This document shows, one piece after another, positions 15,577-23,643 of a stretch of DNA of 64,000 bases. Source of the DNA: CAYURH01 sp964447105. Lineage in GTDB: Bacteria; Patescibacteriota; Saccharimonadia; Saccharimonadales; EFPC-124. Numbering within the stretch: the stretch's first letter is position 1; each line of letters opens with the position of its first letter. The translations under genes were made by a program, and so were the position numbers. The stretch is taken from contig CAYURH010000001.1 in assembly GCA_964447105.1 (NCBI GenBank), forward strand, positions 1-64,000, written 5' to 3'. The notes below the pieces were generated by a model. That model did no database searches. It was not told the DNA's origin and saw only the letters and a list, made by a program, of their open reading frames with translations.

Positions 15577-16326
15577 CTAGTTTACTTGTATAACTGTGCT
15601 ATTGTCTTGTGGGACGTCACCGTGCTGCAGGCGGATGAACATAGAATTAGCCAAGGGGATTAATCCGATCAATAGCGCTCCGCCGATGCTAGCGATAATG
15701 ACTGATGCAACAATCAATCTGATTGATCGAACCGTACGCCACATGAACACCCCGGTAGCTACCAGGTATAACACAAGAACGGTAACTAGAGGGGCGCTCA
15801 ACCCAGCGTTACGAGCAATAAGAGCAGTGTCCAGACCAGCGTAACCCAAAAGCAATGCCAGTGCGGCAACCCGTTGCCAAGTTTTTTGCCCACATGCGAG
15901 CCAACCACCCGCAAGGCCACTCATAGTCCCTATAACCCCCCCTACCATTAACCAACGAGCCATAGTAGGTAGCAGGTCAGCACCCGGCCGCAACTCCCCT
16001 AGCCCGAGGGTTGTGTAATAAGCGGCTATAGCCAGGGTCAAAAACAAAACGCCGCCTACTGTACCACCTGCAACCCGCCTCGACGAACCACCCAATACGT
16101 AACCCGATATTAGTGCGCCTATCGCCCAAACGCCAGCGGCGTTCCCGACTAACCCAACTATTAGAAGCCATACCGATACTAGAAAGTCAGTGTGCGATGC
16201 CCAATACTCTCTAAAAACACCATCCGCGAAAGCGCTAAACACCCCCATCGCTATTGCGCTTGCCGCAATCACTATTGTAGCCTTTGCAATGGGCCGCAAA
16301 TAAGTAGGCTTATCCTGGGTTGTCAT
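15577..16326 (-). CDS. Polytopic membrane protein, unknown
   Basis: The protein has 249 residues from ATG 16326, with about seven hydrophobic segments and few charged residues between them (for example SVWLLIVGLVGNAAGVWAI). The overall look is of small DUF6518-type actinobacterial membrane proteins, but this is a weak impression. The ATG is 6 nt after TATAAT, so it is probably leaderless. The promoter lies beside a tRNA T-arm remnant (16352-16365). The gene sits inside the segment bounded by the 32-nt direct repeats. Confidence 0.7.
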   Translation of the reverse strand: MTTQDKPTYLRPIAKATIVIAASAIAMGVFSAFADGVFREYWASHTDFLVSVWLLIVGLVGNAAGVWAIGALISGYVLGGSSRRVAGGTVGGVLFLTLAIAAYYTTLGLGELRPGADLLPTMARWLMVGGVIGTMSGLAGGWLACGQKTWQRVAALALLLGYAGLDTALIARNAGLSAPLVTVLVLYLVATGVFMWRTVRSIRLIVASVIIASIGGALLIGLIPLANSMFIRLQHGDVPQDNSTVIQVN

Positions 16327-16351
16327 GTGTTTATTATACATTCTTCGCCCG

Positions 16352-16365
16352 ATAGGACTTGAACC
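16352..16365 (-). repeat. tRNA T-arm remnant 1
   Basis: The minus strand reads GGTTCAAGTCCTAT, and 12 nt of it (AGGACTTGAACC on the plus strand) equal the T-arm of tRNA-Leu at 17361-17372. No tRNA can be folded around it, so it is a fragment. Confidence 0.5.
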
Positions 16366-16451
16366 AAATGCGAGAGGTTAGAAGCCAACGCCAAACGAAA
16401 AGAATAACTCCGCAAAATAAATTATGGAGTCATTCTTATTTGATAACTGCC

Positions 16452-16589
16452 ATGGTGCGCGAGGTCGCCGTTAGGTGGAGCCCTACATGTACCAGCATTC
16501 TGGCAATTTATCAAAAGCTAAAAGATCTTGGCTTTACGCATGATGGCGAGCAGATGAAGCGCGCCACATCCAAAATCCTACAGCCGTAG
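16452..16589 (+). CDS. Small ORF containing repeat copy C
   Basis: From the ATG in CCATGG the frame runs 45 codons: MVREVAVRWSPTCTSILAIY, then QKLKDLGF and a 17-residue tail ending KILQP. The first 27 codons (repeat copy C, 16455-16536) align with copies A and B, with mostly conservative replacements. It follows a terminator-like hairpin (AAGAAT-ACTCC/GGAGT-ATTCTT, about 16400-16437) and overlaps the 3' end of the convergent membrane-protein gene. Whether it is translated is uncertain; it may be a decayed gene end duplicated with the tRNA. Confidence 0.35.
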   Translation: MVREVAVRWSPTCTSILAIYQKLKDLGFTHDGEQMKRATSKILQP

Positions 16590-17181
16590 CCGTATAAAAC
16601 ACCCAGTGAATGATAAAGCTATACACAAACCCGTATTGTACTTTCAAAATCAAAATTGGAAAGACTACTGCCGATAGCATCGCGAAAGCTGTGAAATACC
16701 AAGCCGGCCATTTGCCTTTCTCAAAGAGGGTGAGCGGTACATGAAAAGCGCTAAATATAATCGCGAAGGCCAGTATGACCTGTGGCAATCGCAATCCGGC
16801 ATCTTGTAGGAACAACACTAGCAATACAATCAACAATTGCTGCGACACAATGTCAGCCGTCTTAAAGACTAGCCGACGTGGATCGAGCTGCAGAAACTGT
16901 CTCGTAGGATATCGTAAGAAGTACTCTTTTGAGACATTCAAACGCTTTGGCAAATAGAGGTACAAGGCAATGTGAGCAATTACGACGACAATGAGCACAA
17001 TGACAGGAACAAAGACAAAACCTTCGAATACTCGAGGAACATAACCGTTGAATAGAACGCCGGTGACGATGGCAGTAGCGAGGAAATAAAGTGCGGCTAG
17101 GAAGAAATGTTTTGTGTGGTTGAACCCTTTGTGAATCAGTGCCCGGAATATGCCCGTGATATTGCCCAAATCGATAGCCAA
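16534..17181 (-). CDS. Membrane protein with degenerate CPBP-like motifs
   Basis: This 215-residue protein has about six membrane helices. FSAFHVPLTLF and FIIHWVFY resemble motifs 2 and 3 of CPBP (CAAX protease/bacteriocin-processing) proteins, but the EExxxR motif 1 is missing, so it is probably not an active peptidase. The only start in frame is TTG 17181, without a ribosome binding site. An ATG at the expected leaderless position near 17215, just after TATGAT, opens a different frame, so the 5' end may carry a frameshift. Confidence 0.55.
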   Translation of the reverse strand: MAIDLGNITGIFRALIHKGFNHTKHFFLAALYFLATAIVTGVLFNGYVPRVFEGFVFVPVIVLIVVVIAHIALYLYLPKRLNVSKEYFLRYPTRQFLQLDPRRLVFKTADIVSQQLLIVLLVLFLQDAGLRLPQVILAFAIIFSAFHVPLTLFEKGKWPAWYFTAFAMLSAVVFPILILKVQYGFVYSFIIHWVFYTATAVGFWMWRASSARHHA

Positions 17182-17237
17182 ATTAGAATATTTAGCAGCA
17201 AAACTTTCATTAGTTTAATCATACCTTATCTTGAACC

Positions 17238-17253
17238 AGAGAGGACTTGAACC
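17238..17253 (-). repeat. tRNA T-arm remnant 2
   Basis: Sixteen nucleotides (plus strand AGAGAGGACTTGAACC) are identical to 17357-17372 inside tRNA-Leu, 119 nt away. The surrounding sequence does not fold as a tRNA. It is a second duplicated tRNA piece at this locus. Confidence 0.6.
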
Positions 17254-17284
17254 CATGCAACAGATTGGAAATGGTAAAAGTATA

Positions 17285-17316
17285 AAAAGAAAAGTCCCAG
17301 TGATAAAAACTGGGAC
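17285..17316 (-). terminator. Intrinsic terminator of tRNA-Leu
   Basis: GTCCCAGT (17294-17301) and ACTGGGAC (17309-17316) form an 8-bp stem. On the minus strand it is followed by TTTTCTTTTT. It lies about 30 nt past the CCA end of tRNA-Leu. Confidence 0.85.
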
Positions 17317-17327
17317 CTTCCTATCTG

Positions 17328-17359
17328 GAATAAATTGAATCAGACCATGGTGCGCGAGA
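17328..17359 (-). repeat. att-like direct repeat at the 3' end of tRNA-Leu
   Basis: These 32 nt cover the acceptor end with CCA of tRNA-Leu and its immediate 3' flank. They match 15449-15480 with one mismatch, in the same orientation. The pair brackets about 1.9 kb holding two membrane-protein genes, the arrangement left by site-specific integration at a tRNA gene. No integrase gene is visible. Confidence 0.65.
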
Positions 17360-17431
17360 GAGGACTTGAACCTCCACGCCTTGCGGCACTAGCTCCTAAG
17401 GCTAGCGTGTCTACCATTCCACCACTCGCGC
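17348..17431 (-). tRNA. tRNA-Leu (anticodon UAG)
   Basis: The minus strand folds as a tRNA. The acceptor stem is GCGCGAG with CTCGCGC, followed by A and an encoded CCA. The anticodon stem CTAGC/GCTAG encloses loop CTTAGGA with anticodon TAG, a short variable arm (TGCCGCAAGGCG) is of class II type, and the T-arm is GGAGG-TTCAAGT-CCTCT. The 84-nt length and variable arm agree with leucine identity. Its 3' end is duplicated in several places upstream. Confidence 0.95.
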
Positions 17432-17472
17432 ATGGGTAATGACTGCGCATGATTATATCTTTAAAAGAGTTT

Positions 17473-17761
17473 TTACTCAACTGTGGCAGATTCTGCAAAA
17501 ATCACAGCGCCACGACCAAGTGTCGCGCTGCCGGTACGTGCAGCCACTTCGTCTGCTCTGGCGTCAAGCTCAGCGGCAGTGTCGTGCCAGCTCTGCGTAG
17601 CGGTCAGCCAGCGTTCGCATATTAGCTGCTGTTGCAGCGGCATCGTTTCGTTCGCCAAGTGCTTTGGCATGCGCTGGCGATACGGGAGTTACATCTGCCT
17701 TCTTAAAAAAATAACCCTCATCGGGGTCTGTTGCGTTCGGGCGTTCTGCTGTTGTCGTCAT
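17473..17761 (-). pseudogene. Frameshifted small gene
   Basis: Two overlapping minus-strand frames together make one plausible protein of about 96 residues. The frame from 17761 gives MTTTAERPNATDPDEGYFF and on to RYAELARH, then meets a stop. The other frame continues ELDARADEVAARTG and ends AVIFAESATVE. The switch falls around 17575-17600. It may be a true frameshift or a sequence error. The first part is acidic and then Ala-rich helical; no family is recognised. It lies just upstream of tRNA-Leu. Confidence 0.45.
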
Positions 17762-17806
17762 AATCTTTCAACATTGTAGTGCCAATGAGTTCAATACGCA
17801 AGCAAC

Positions 17807-17837
17807 TTAAAAGACCGCCTTCTTCTAGGCGGCCTTT
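17807..17837 (-). terminator. Terminator overlapping the rsmD stop codon
   Basis: AAAGACCGCCT (17810-17820) and AGGCGGCCTTT (17827-17837) form an 11-bp stem with one wobble. The minus-strand RNA ends UCUUUUAAG. The rsmD stop at 17825-17827 lies within the hairpin. Confidence 0.75.
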
Positions 17838-18373
17838 ACGCGGTAGAATGCCAGCGCCGCATCTCCGTAAGTTTTGTTATCCACCACAACAACTCCACTA
17901 GCCTTGACGGTCGGCGCCGAGCCTCTACCTGTATATGATACTAGCATAAGCCCGTTGGGTTTTAAAAGGCCCGAAAGTAACGCGATTGTGGATAACTGCG
18001 GATCGTGATATGGCGGGTCAGCGACGATCAGATCAAAACGTGCGTCGGGGTTATTATCGGCCCATTGTTTGGCGGTAGCTTTGATGAGTTTTGCACGAAA
18101 TTGCAGTCCGAGTGATTCGATGTTTTTCGCAATCACGCTTTGGGCTTTTTTGTCACGCTCAATAAGCACTGCATGGGCCGCTCCCCGACTGAGCGCTTCA
18201 AAACTGATGGCACCCGTGCCCGCAAACGCATCGAGCACGGTCTGCCCAGAGATATCTCCCAAACTATTAAACATAGCGCCGCGCATGCGTTCGCTCATGG
18301 GATGTGTGGTATGTGTATCGGGCGAATCAAAAAACCGGCCACCCAGTTCGCCGGCGATGACGCGAAGTCTCAT
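17825..18373 (-). CDS. rsmD: 16S rRNA (guanine-966 N2)-methyltransferase
   Basis: From ATG 18373 the protein has 182 residues, normal for RsmD. It shows an early RVIAGELGG, TTHPMSERMRGAMFNSL, the SAM-binding DAFAGTGAISFEALSRGA and the catalytic ADPPYHDP (DPPY form of NPPY). It methylates G966 of 16S rRNA on the assembled 30S subunit. The start overlaps the stop of the upstream gene by 4 nt (ATGA), so they form an operon. Confidence 0.93.
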   Translation of the reverse strand: MRLRVIAGELGGRFFDSPDTHTTHPMSERMRGAMFNSLGDISGQTVLDAFAGTGAISFEALSRGAAHAVLIERDKKAQSVIAKNIESLGLQFRAKLIKATAKQWADNNPDARFDLIVADPPYHDPQLSTIALLSGLLKPNGLMLVSYTGRGSAPTVKASGVVVVDNKTYGDAALAFYRVKAA

Positions 18374-19179
18374 ACCCCGGCCTTGCGAACACAATCGTAC
18401 CAAGCAAGCGTAATCACGCGCACAATAGCTGGCGCTAGTTCCTGCTTGGCTTCACGCGCGAGGCGACCATTCCAACCTTTTTCGGCGAAGCGTTCGTACA
18501 TTTTTAGATCGTGCAGATGCTGTGCTGTGCGTTTGAATACGGTAATTATGTCTGTTTCTTCCAGTTCATGCACGTCTTCTTCGCTGGGGTAGCCACGCTT
18601 CAAGCGCAATGGGGCAATGGCAGCCGCAAAACCCAGTTCAAACATCAGGTGCGTGGTCATCACGCCTTTGGCGCCCCAGAATTCCCAGTTTTTGGCCAAC
18701 ACTTGCAATCGTGAATCCTCTGCCGAACGGATAACCAGCTTGTCCTTGTAACTGGTGCGCGTTTCTAGCCCTTCGCCACGCAATTCTTCCAGCTTTTTTT
18801 CGAGCGGATAATGGTGCGCTGGCGTTAAACCATCGGTAATGGCGTGCGCCATCCACGCCGCTTCAAACGCTGCTTTTTCCATCTCGCCCGCTTTCAGCGC
18901 GGCCGTCAGGTTGAGCGTGTGGCGCTGGATCATCTCGATCAGCTGTGTGTCTTCTGGGTCTGTCGGGTCATAATAATGCCACGGTTCATCACGTGCCGGT
19001 GATTTGCGTTTGATGCCATCTGGGCCGTTCAGCCCCTCAAAATGCAAAATTTCTTTGATAGTTGGGAATACACTATCTGGCGCCAGTTGGTGCACGGCCC
19101 GCCTGGCAACACGATCCAGTTTCTGGTGTGCGCCGATAATACGGCCAGATGAATTACGTAGGGTTGTGCCTGAATACAT
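18370..19179 (-). CDS. Conserved protein with phospholipase C/nuclease-like His/Asp pattern
   Basis: The protein has 269 residues from ATG 19179, placed 7 nt after TACAAT with TTGATT 18 nt further up, so leaderless. The central segment AWMAHAITDGLTPAHHYP has the spaced H...D...H pattern seen in zinc-dependent phospholipase C and S1/P1-nuclease-type helical proteins. An early HQKLDRVARRAV supports that fold weakly. No enzymatic role can be assigned. It is translationally coupled to rsmD and diverges from the ABC transporter gene 61 bp away. Confidence 0.6.
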   Translation of the reverse strand: MYSGTTLRNSSGRIIGAHQKLDRVARRAVHQLAPDSVFPTIKEILHFEGLNGPDGIKRKSPARDEPWHYYDPTDPEDTQLIEMIQRHTLNLTAALKAGEMEKAAFEAAWMAHAITDGLTPAHHYPLEKKLEELRGEGLETRTSYKDKLVIRSAEDSRLQVLAKNWEFWGAKGVMTTHLMFELGFAAAIAPLRLKRGYPSEEDVHELEETDIITVFKRTAQHLHDLKMYERFAEKGWNGRLAREAKQELAPAIVRVITLAWYDCVRKAGV

Positions 19180-19240
19180 TACACCCATTGTAGGGCTATT
19201 TTTGCTCCGCAATCAAGCCCAGTATGCTACGATTGCAGTG

Positions 19241-20869
19241 ATGCAAGTGTTGAAGTTCGTTTTTCGCAATCTAGATCACTTTAGAGCTCGGTTTCTTGGC
19301 CTGATCTGCCTGGGATTTATACATGGCATAACGTATTTTTTGATACCTACCGCTCTGGCCGAATTTACCAAGCACCCCATTACAACTCAAAGTGCCACGC
19401 AGTTGATCGCAATTGTGGCTGGTCTCTATATTTTTGATTTGTGCAATTCGTGGGTGATTCGCAACCATGGTGAAGCCCTGATTTTTCAATTTAGCAACTA
19501 CATCCGCGAAAAGTTATTCAAGCGTTATGAACACTTAACTACAGAGCAGATGCACACCCACCATTCTGGCTACGTCTTGTCGCTTACCAACAAAGTAGCC
19601 GATAAGCTAGACAGCATATTGATGGGGCTTATGTGGAACATTAGCGCAGGGTTTGCCGTTCTTTTACTATTTTTCTACTTTACCTTTAAAGAATCGCCGC
19701 TTTTAGCTATTGGAAACGTGGCTATCCTGACTATCTTTGTGGTGGTTAGCAGCAGACTGGCTCGAACTATGGTGCCTATGGCAGCCGAACAAAACGTGCG
19801 CCGCGCTACTTTGCTATCTAGCTATGCGGATTTTATGGCCAATATAATGACCATCAAAAAATTAGGCATTCACCCATTTGCTGAACGTAAAGTACGCAAA
19901 CAAACTGCACGTTTGGACGCACAGATCCGCACCGTCCAAAGATTCCATGGTAACCGATGGTTTATGCTACATAGTTTGTTTGGACTGGCGTTTGTGGGCA
20001 CTATTGGCCTGTTGGTATGGAGTATTTCTGCGGGTGGGGTGAGTCCATCGATACTTATTTTGTTTATTAGCGCGTACGGCACATTACGTGGGCTTGTCGA
20101 ACGTCTGTCCGAAGATATAAAAGACTACATGGACACGGGCGCATACCTTCGCCAGCTTGATGATATTTTGCAGCAACCCACTGGCGTTGATCAGAAAAAA
20201 CTCAAAGCCTGGAAAACTATCGAGCTGCGCGATGTCGCCTTTACCTACAAAGACGGCAGTCACCGCGTGACAATCCCCAACTTTACATTGCACAGCGGTA
20301 ACAAAGTCTGCATCACCGGCCCGTCTGGCCAGGGCAAAAGCACTTTCCTAAACCTGCTCACCAACCAGCTAACCCCACAGGAAGGTGTGCGAACTATCAA
20401 CGGACACTCCTTTGATGAGATGTCTGAATTGCTGAGTCAAAACACAGCGGTGATCGCTCAAGACGTGGATTTATTTAATGTATCTGTGCGCGAAAACCTA
20501 ACGCTCGGCCAGACTATAGTCGACGATACGCTTGTAGTGTACATAAAAGCTATGGGACTACAAGATTGGTACAAAAGCCTCAAACACGGGCTGGACACCG
20601 TGGTGGGCGAAAAAGGCACTACACTTTCGGCCGGCCAAAAGCAGCGGCTCAATATTTTGCGCGGCCTGCTACTGAATCGCCAGATATACATCCTCGATGA
20701 GCCCACGTCACACCTAGATGATGCTACCGAAAAACTGGTTGTTGATTTCCTGAAGCGTGAGCTCAAAGACAAAACAGTGGTGGTAGTAACACATCGTCCC
20801 GCACTGCGTGATATTTGCGACACTGAATACGTGATGAATAACCATACGCTCGAGCCCGCAAAGCGCTAA
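19241..20869 (+). CDS. ABC-type exporter, fused membrane and ATPase half-transporter
   Basis: From ATG 19241 the protein has 542 residues: a six-helix membrane domain to about 300 and a nucleotide-binding domain. The latter has Walker A GPSGQGKST, Q-loop near IAQDVDLFNVSVREN, signature LSAGQKQRL, Walker B IYILDEPTSHLD and the switch His in VTHRP. It should act as a homodimer exporting lipid, peptide or drug. The ATG is 7 nt after an extended -10 box (TGC-TACGAT), so leaderless. It converges on recG with a 4-nt overlap. Confidence 0.93.
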   Translation: MQVLKFVFRNLDHFRARFLGLICLGFIHGITYFLIPTALAEFTKHPITTQSATQLIAIVAGLYIFDLCNSWVIRNHGEALIFQFSNYIREKLFKRYEHLTTEQMHTHHSGYVLSLTNKVADKLDSILMGLMWNISAGFAVLLLFFYFTFKESPLLAIGNVAILTIFVVVSSRLARTMVPMAAEQNVRRATLLSSYADFMANIMTIKKLGIHPFAERKVRKQTARLDAQIRTVQRFHGNRWFMLHSLFGLAFVGTIGLLVWSISAGGVSPSILILFISAYGTLRGLVERLSEDIKDYMDTGAYLRQLDDILQQPTGVDQKKLKAWKTIELRDVAFTYKDGSHRVTIPNFTLHSGNKVCITGPSGQGKSTFLNLLTNQLTPQEGVRTINGHSFDEMSELLSQNTAVIAQDVDLFNVSVRENLTLGQTIVDDTLVVYIKAMGLQDWYKSLKHGLDTVVGEKGTTLSAGQKQRLNILRGLLLNRQIYILDEPTSHLDDATEKLVVDFLKRELKDKTVVVVTHRPALRDICDTEYVMNNHTLEPAKR

Positions 20870-22887
20870 TTAAGGCTGGTCAAGCGACGATAACGGCCGA
20901 CACGGTTGCTCAGACGCGCGCTCAACAATTCATTGTCTTGGACTAGTTTTTGGGCGGCGGACTGCACTCGCTTGAGCAACTTGGTGTCAGCCAAGTTTAC
21001 AAATGTCAGATCCAACGCGCCGTGCTGCATGCGACCATAAATCTCGCCAGGGCCGCGCAGCTTTAGATCCACTTCAGCCAAATAGAAGCCATCGTTGGAG
21101 CTCTCAAGTTCGCGCAAGCGCTGACTGACAGATTGCGCAGTCGACGGGACCAGGTAGCAATAACTCTGCTCGCTCCCCCGCCCCACTCGACCACGCAGCT
21201 GATGTAGCTGGGCCAGGCCAAACCTATCAGCGCCTTCGATAAGCATGACAGTGGCGTTGGGCACATCCACACCCACTTCTACTACAGTGGTGGCGACGAC
21301 TATATCGATGTCGTGCTGTTTGAATTGTCGCATGACCGCTTCTTTTTCGGCTGGCTTCATTTGACCGTGGAGCACACCCACACGGCGATGTTTGAAGATA
21401 GATTTTTGCAGGCGATCGTATTCGATTTCTACGCTTTTGAGTTCGGCATTGGCGCCCAGCGTGATGACCGGACAGACCACGTAGGCTTGGTGTCCTGCTT
21501 TGATCTGTGTATCGATTTTGGTGTACACGGTGTGACGAGCGCTGGGTGTGACCACGTGAGTGGCAATGGGTTGTCGGCCTTTGGGCAGTTCGTCCAATAT
21601 CGATACTTCCAGTTCGCCAAAAACCGTCAACTGTAGACTGCGCGGAATGGGCGTGGCCGTCATGCTAAGCAAGTGCGGCATGCGAGCACTACGCGTCAGC
21701 AGCTCGGCACGTTGACGCACACCAAAGCGATGCTGCTCGTCGATAACTACCAGCCCAAGTTTGGCAAAGTCACTATCACGCTGGATCAACGCGTGAGTGC
21801 CGACCACTACAGCCACTTCGCCGGCGGCCACGCGTTGCTTTAGCTCTTCTTTGGCCTTCGATTTGGTCGACCCTACAAGCAATGCCACCGATATACCCAT
21901 AGGTTCCAGTATGCTTGCCAATGTAGCCGCATGTTGCGTGGCCAAAATCTCAGTAGGCGCCATAAATGCCGTCTGAAACCCGCTGCGCGCCGCCATAAAT
22001 GCTGCCATAGCAGCCACAACTGTTTTGCCGGAACCCACGTCGCCTTGCAACAAACGGCTCATGGGTGCGCCATCATCAAAGTTGAGGAAAATCTCCCATG
22101 CAGCGCGTTTCTGCGCGCCAGTCAGTTTAAATGGCAAACGATCCACAAATTGACGTGCCGCCACAGGGTTGAATGGAATTTTCCAGCCCTGCTGCGCCGC
22201 CTGATCTTGTTTGTTTAGTTGACTGGCCAGCAGCAATGCCAACAATTCTTCGAAAGCAATGCGCTGCTTGGCCCGTTCTAACTGATCACTGGTTTCTGGG
22301 AAGTGGATCGTCTGCAATGTTTGATTGAGCGCGGGCAGCTTTTCGCGTTTCACCAGTTCGGGCGGTAGCGTTTCGGGCAGCGCATCGATAATGGGCAATA
22401 CTTCTTTGATAATTTTGCGCAGCTGGTGTGATTTGAGCCCTTTGGTTTCCGGATAAATTGGCACGATGCGCGCCGTGCTCACACCCACATTCGCAGTCAG
22501 TTCGGTTGATGGGTTTTGCAGCACATAGCGATTGCGACTCAGGTCGTAGGTGCCAGAAAAATAATATTCCTGACCACTGGCCATCTGCTCGGCGCGATAC
22601 GGCTGGTTAAACCACACGGCACGTGTTTTGGCGGTACCGTCAGCCAAAATCGCTTCAGTAATATGCATGCGGCGTCGCACATAGCGGCCAGTTACCGATT
22701 CGACCCGAGCTTTCACCGTGACTTTGCCCGGATGAATCTCGGCAATCGGCATTACCTGAGAAAAATCTTCATACCGGCGCGGAAAAAAATAGATCAAATC
22801 TTGCACCGTCACAACACCAAGCGCCGCCAAGCGCTCAGCCAGCGCTGCCCCAACGCCTTTGATCGTCGTTACGGGCTGCTCTAGCAC
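20866..22887 (-). CDS. recG: ATP-dependent DNA helicase RecG
   Basis: This 673-residue superfamily 2 helicase has an N-terminal wedge/OB domain (residues to about 230), then Walker A LLQGDVGSGKT, a DEQH box (VVIDEQHRFGVRQR), SMTATPIPR, TTVVEVGVDVPNA and QLRGRVGRG, followed by the RecG C-terminal region. It remodels stalled replication forks and Holliday junctions. It starts with GTG 22887, 9 nt after the stop of the upstream gene, suggesting co-transcription. Confidence 0.97.
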   Translation of the reverse strand: MLEQPVTTIKGVGAALAERLAALGVVTVQDLIYFFPRRYEDFSQVMPIAEIHPGKVTVKARVESVTGRYVRRRMHITEAILADGTAKTRAVWFNQPYRAEQMASGQEYYFSGTYDLSRNRYVLQNPSTELTANVGVSTARIVPIYPETKGLKSHQLRKIIKEVLPIIDALPETLPPELVKREKLPALNQTLQTIHFPETSDQLERAKQRIAFEELLALLLASQLNKQDQAAQQGWKIPFNPVAARQFVDRLPFKLTGAQKRAAWEIFLNFDDGAPMSRLLQGDVGSGKTVVAAMAAFMAARSGFQTAFMAPTEILATQHAATLASILEPMGISVALLVGSTKSKAKEELKQRVAAGEVAVVVGTHALIQRDSDFAKLGLVVIDEQHRFGVRQRAELLTRSARMPHLLSMTATPIPRSLQLTVFGELEVSILDELPKGRQPIATHVVTPSARHTVYTKIDTQIKAGHQAYVVCPVITLGANAELKSVEIEYDRLQKSIFKHRRVGVLHGQMKPAEKEAVMRQFKQHDIDIVVATTVVEVGVDVPNATVMLIEGADRFGLAQLHQLRGRVGRGSEQSYCYLVPSTAQSVSQRLRELESSNDGFYLAEVDLKLRGPGEIYGRMQHGALDLTFVNLADTKLLKRVQSAAQKLVQDNELLSARLSNRVGRYRRLTSLN

Positions 22888-22896
22888 AACACCACC

Positions 22897-23607
22897 CTAG
22901 TCCATGCCGAGATAGTCAAACGCAAAATGCGACAGTGCGCAAAACGCGGCCACAGTCTCTGCATCCGCCTCAACGCTATCCGTATAGTCTCCCAATACAT
23001 CACCTTCTCCCTCGTCATATTTGCGACATACTTTCGCATCTCGTGTGAGCATGGGCACTCCGTCATCGCCCACCCGTATACCCAGCATCCTATGAGATAT
23101 TATATCGGAGAAACTGTCGTAACCCCGCGACCCTACTACTGTAAAGCTAAGAGCAGTTCTCGTCGTTTCATTCAACGCCACGAGCCACAATTCATCAATC
23201 GCTCCTGAAAGAGATGCAGAATTAATGTGCATTTTCATGTCAGGATCGGGTGGTGCAGAAAGGGCATCGAGGCTCATTTTATCGGCTACCGACATCCAAT
23301 CACTATCATCACCGTCTACAAGCGACATTTTAAACCGATGATTTGCAAAATCTGTAGGTATAGGAGCAGCGGTTTTTAAACTACCGTCGGGTAGCCCAAG
23401 AGCTTCTAGGGCTTTCACAATGAAGTCAATATCAGGATTGCTCGAGAGCCTATTGCCTCGCCCATCTTTGAGTAGAGCTACGGGCACGGTGGCAAAATCA
23501 CCACCCTGCAGTGTTTCTACCGCAAACCGTGCAGCCTCGACAATACCGACGCCCCGGGGGCGCTTGTTGGGGTTTGAGTCTGGGTTCGGTCCAAGAACAT
23601 CAATCAT
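22897..23607 (-). CDS. Hypothetical acidic protein upstream of recG
   Basis: The protein has 236 residues from ATG 23607, which is 6 nt after TATAGT (leaderless). It is acidic, with many Asp residues (SLVDGDDSDWMSVADKMSLD, then YDEGEGDVLGDYTDSVEADA), no membrane segment and no signal peptide. No family is recognised; it seems cytoplasmic. It precedes recG by 9 nt and is probably in the same transcript. Confidence 0.65.
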   Translation of the reverse strand: MIDVLGPNPDSNPNKRPRGVGIVEAARFAVETLQGGDFATVPVALLKDGRGNRLSSNPDIDFIVKALEALGLPDGSLKTAAPIPTDFANHRFKMSLVDGDDSDWMSVADKMSLDALSAPPDPDMKMHINSASLSGAIDELWLVALNETTRTALSFTVVGSRGYDSFSDIISHRMLGIRVGDDGVPMLTRDAKVCRKYDEGEGDVLGDYTDSVEADAETVAAFCALSHFAFDYLGMD

Positions 23608-23643
23608 GCAACGACTATACCCTCCTGTCAAACCTTGCGCAAG

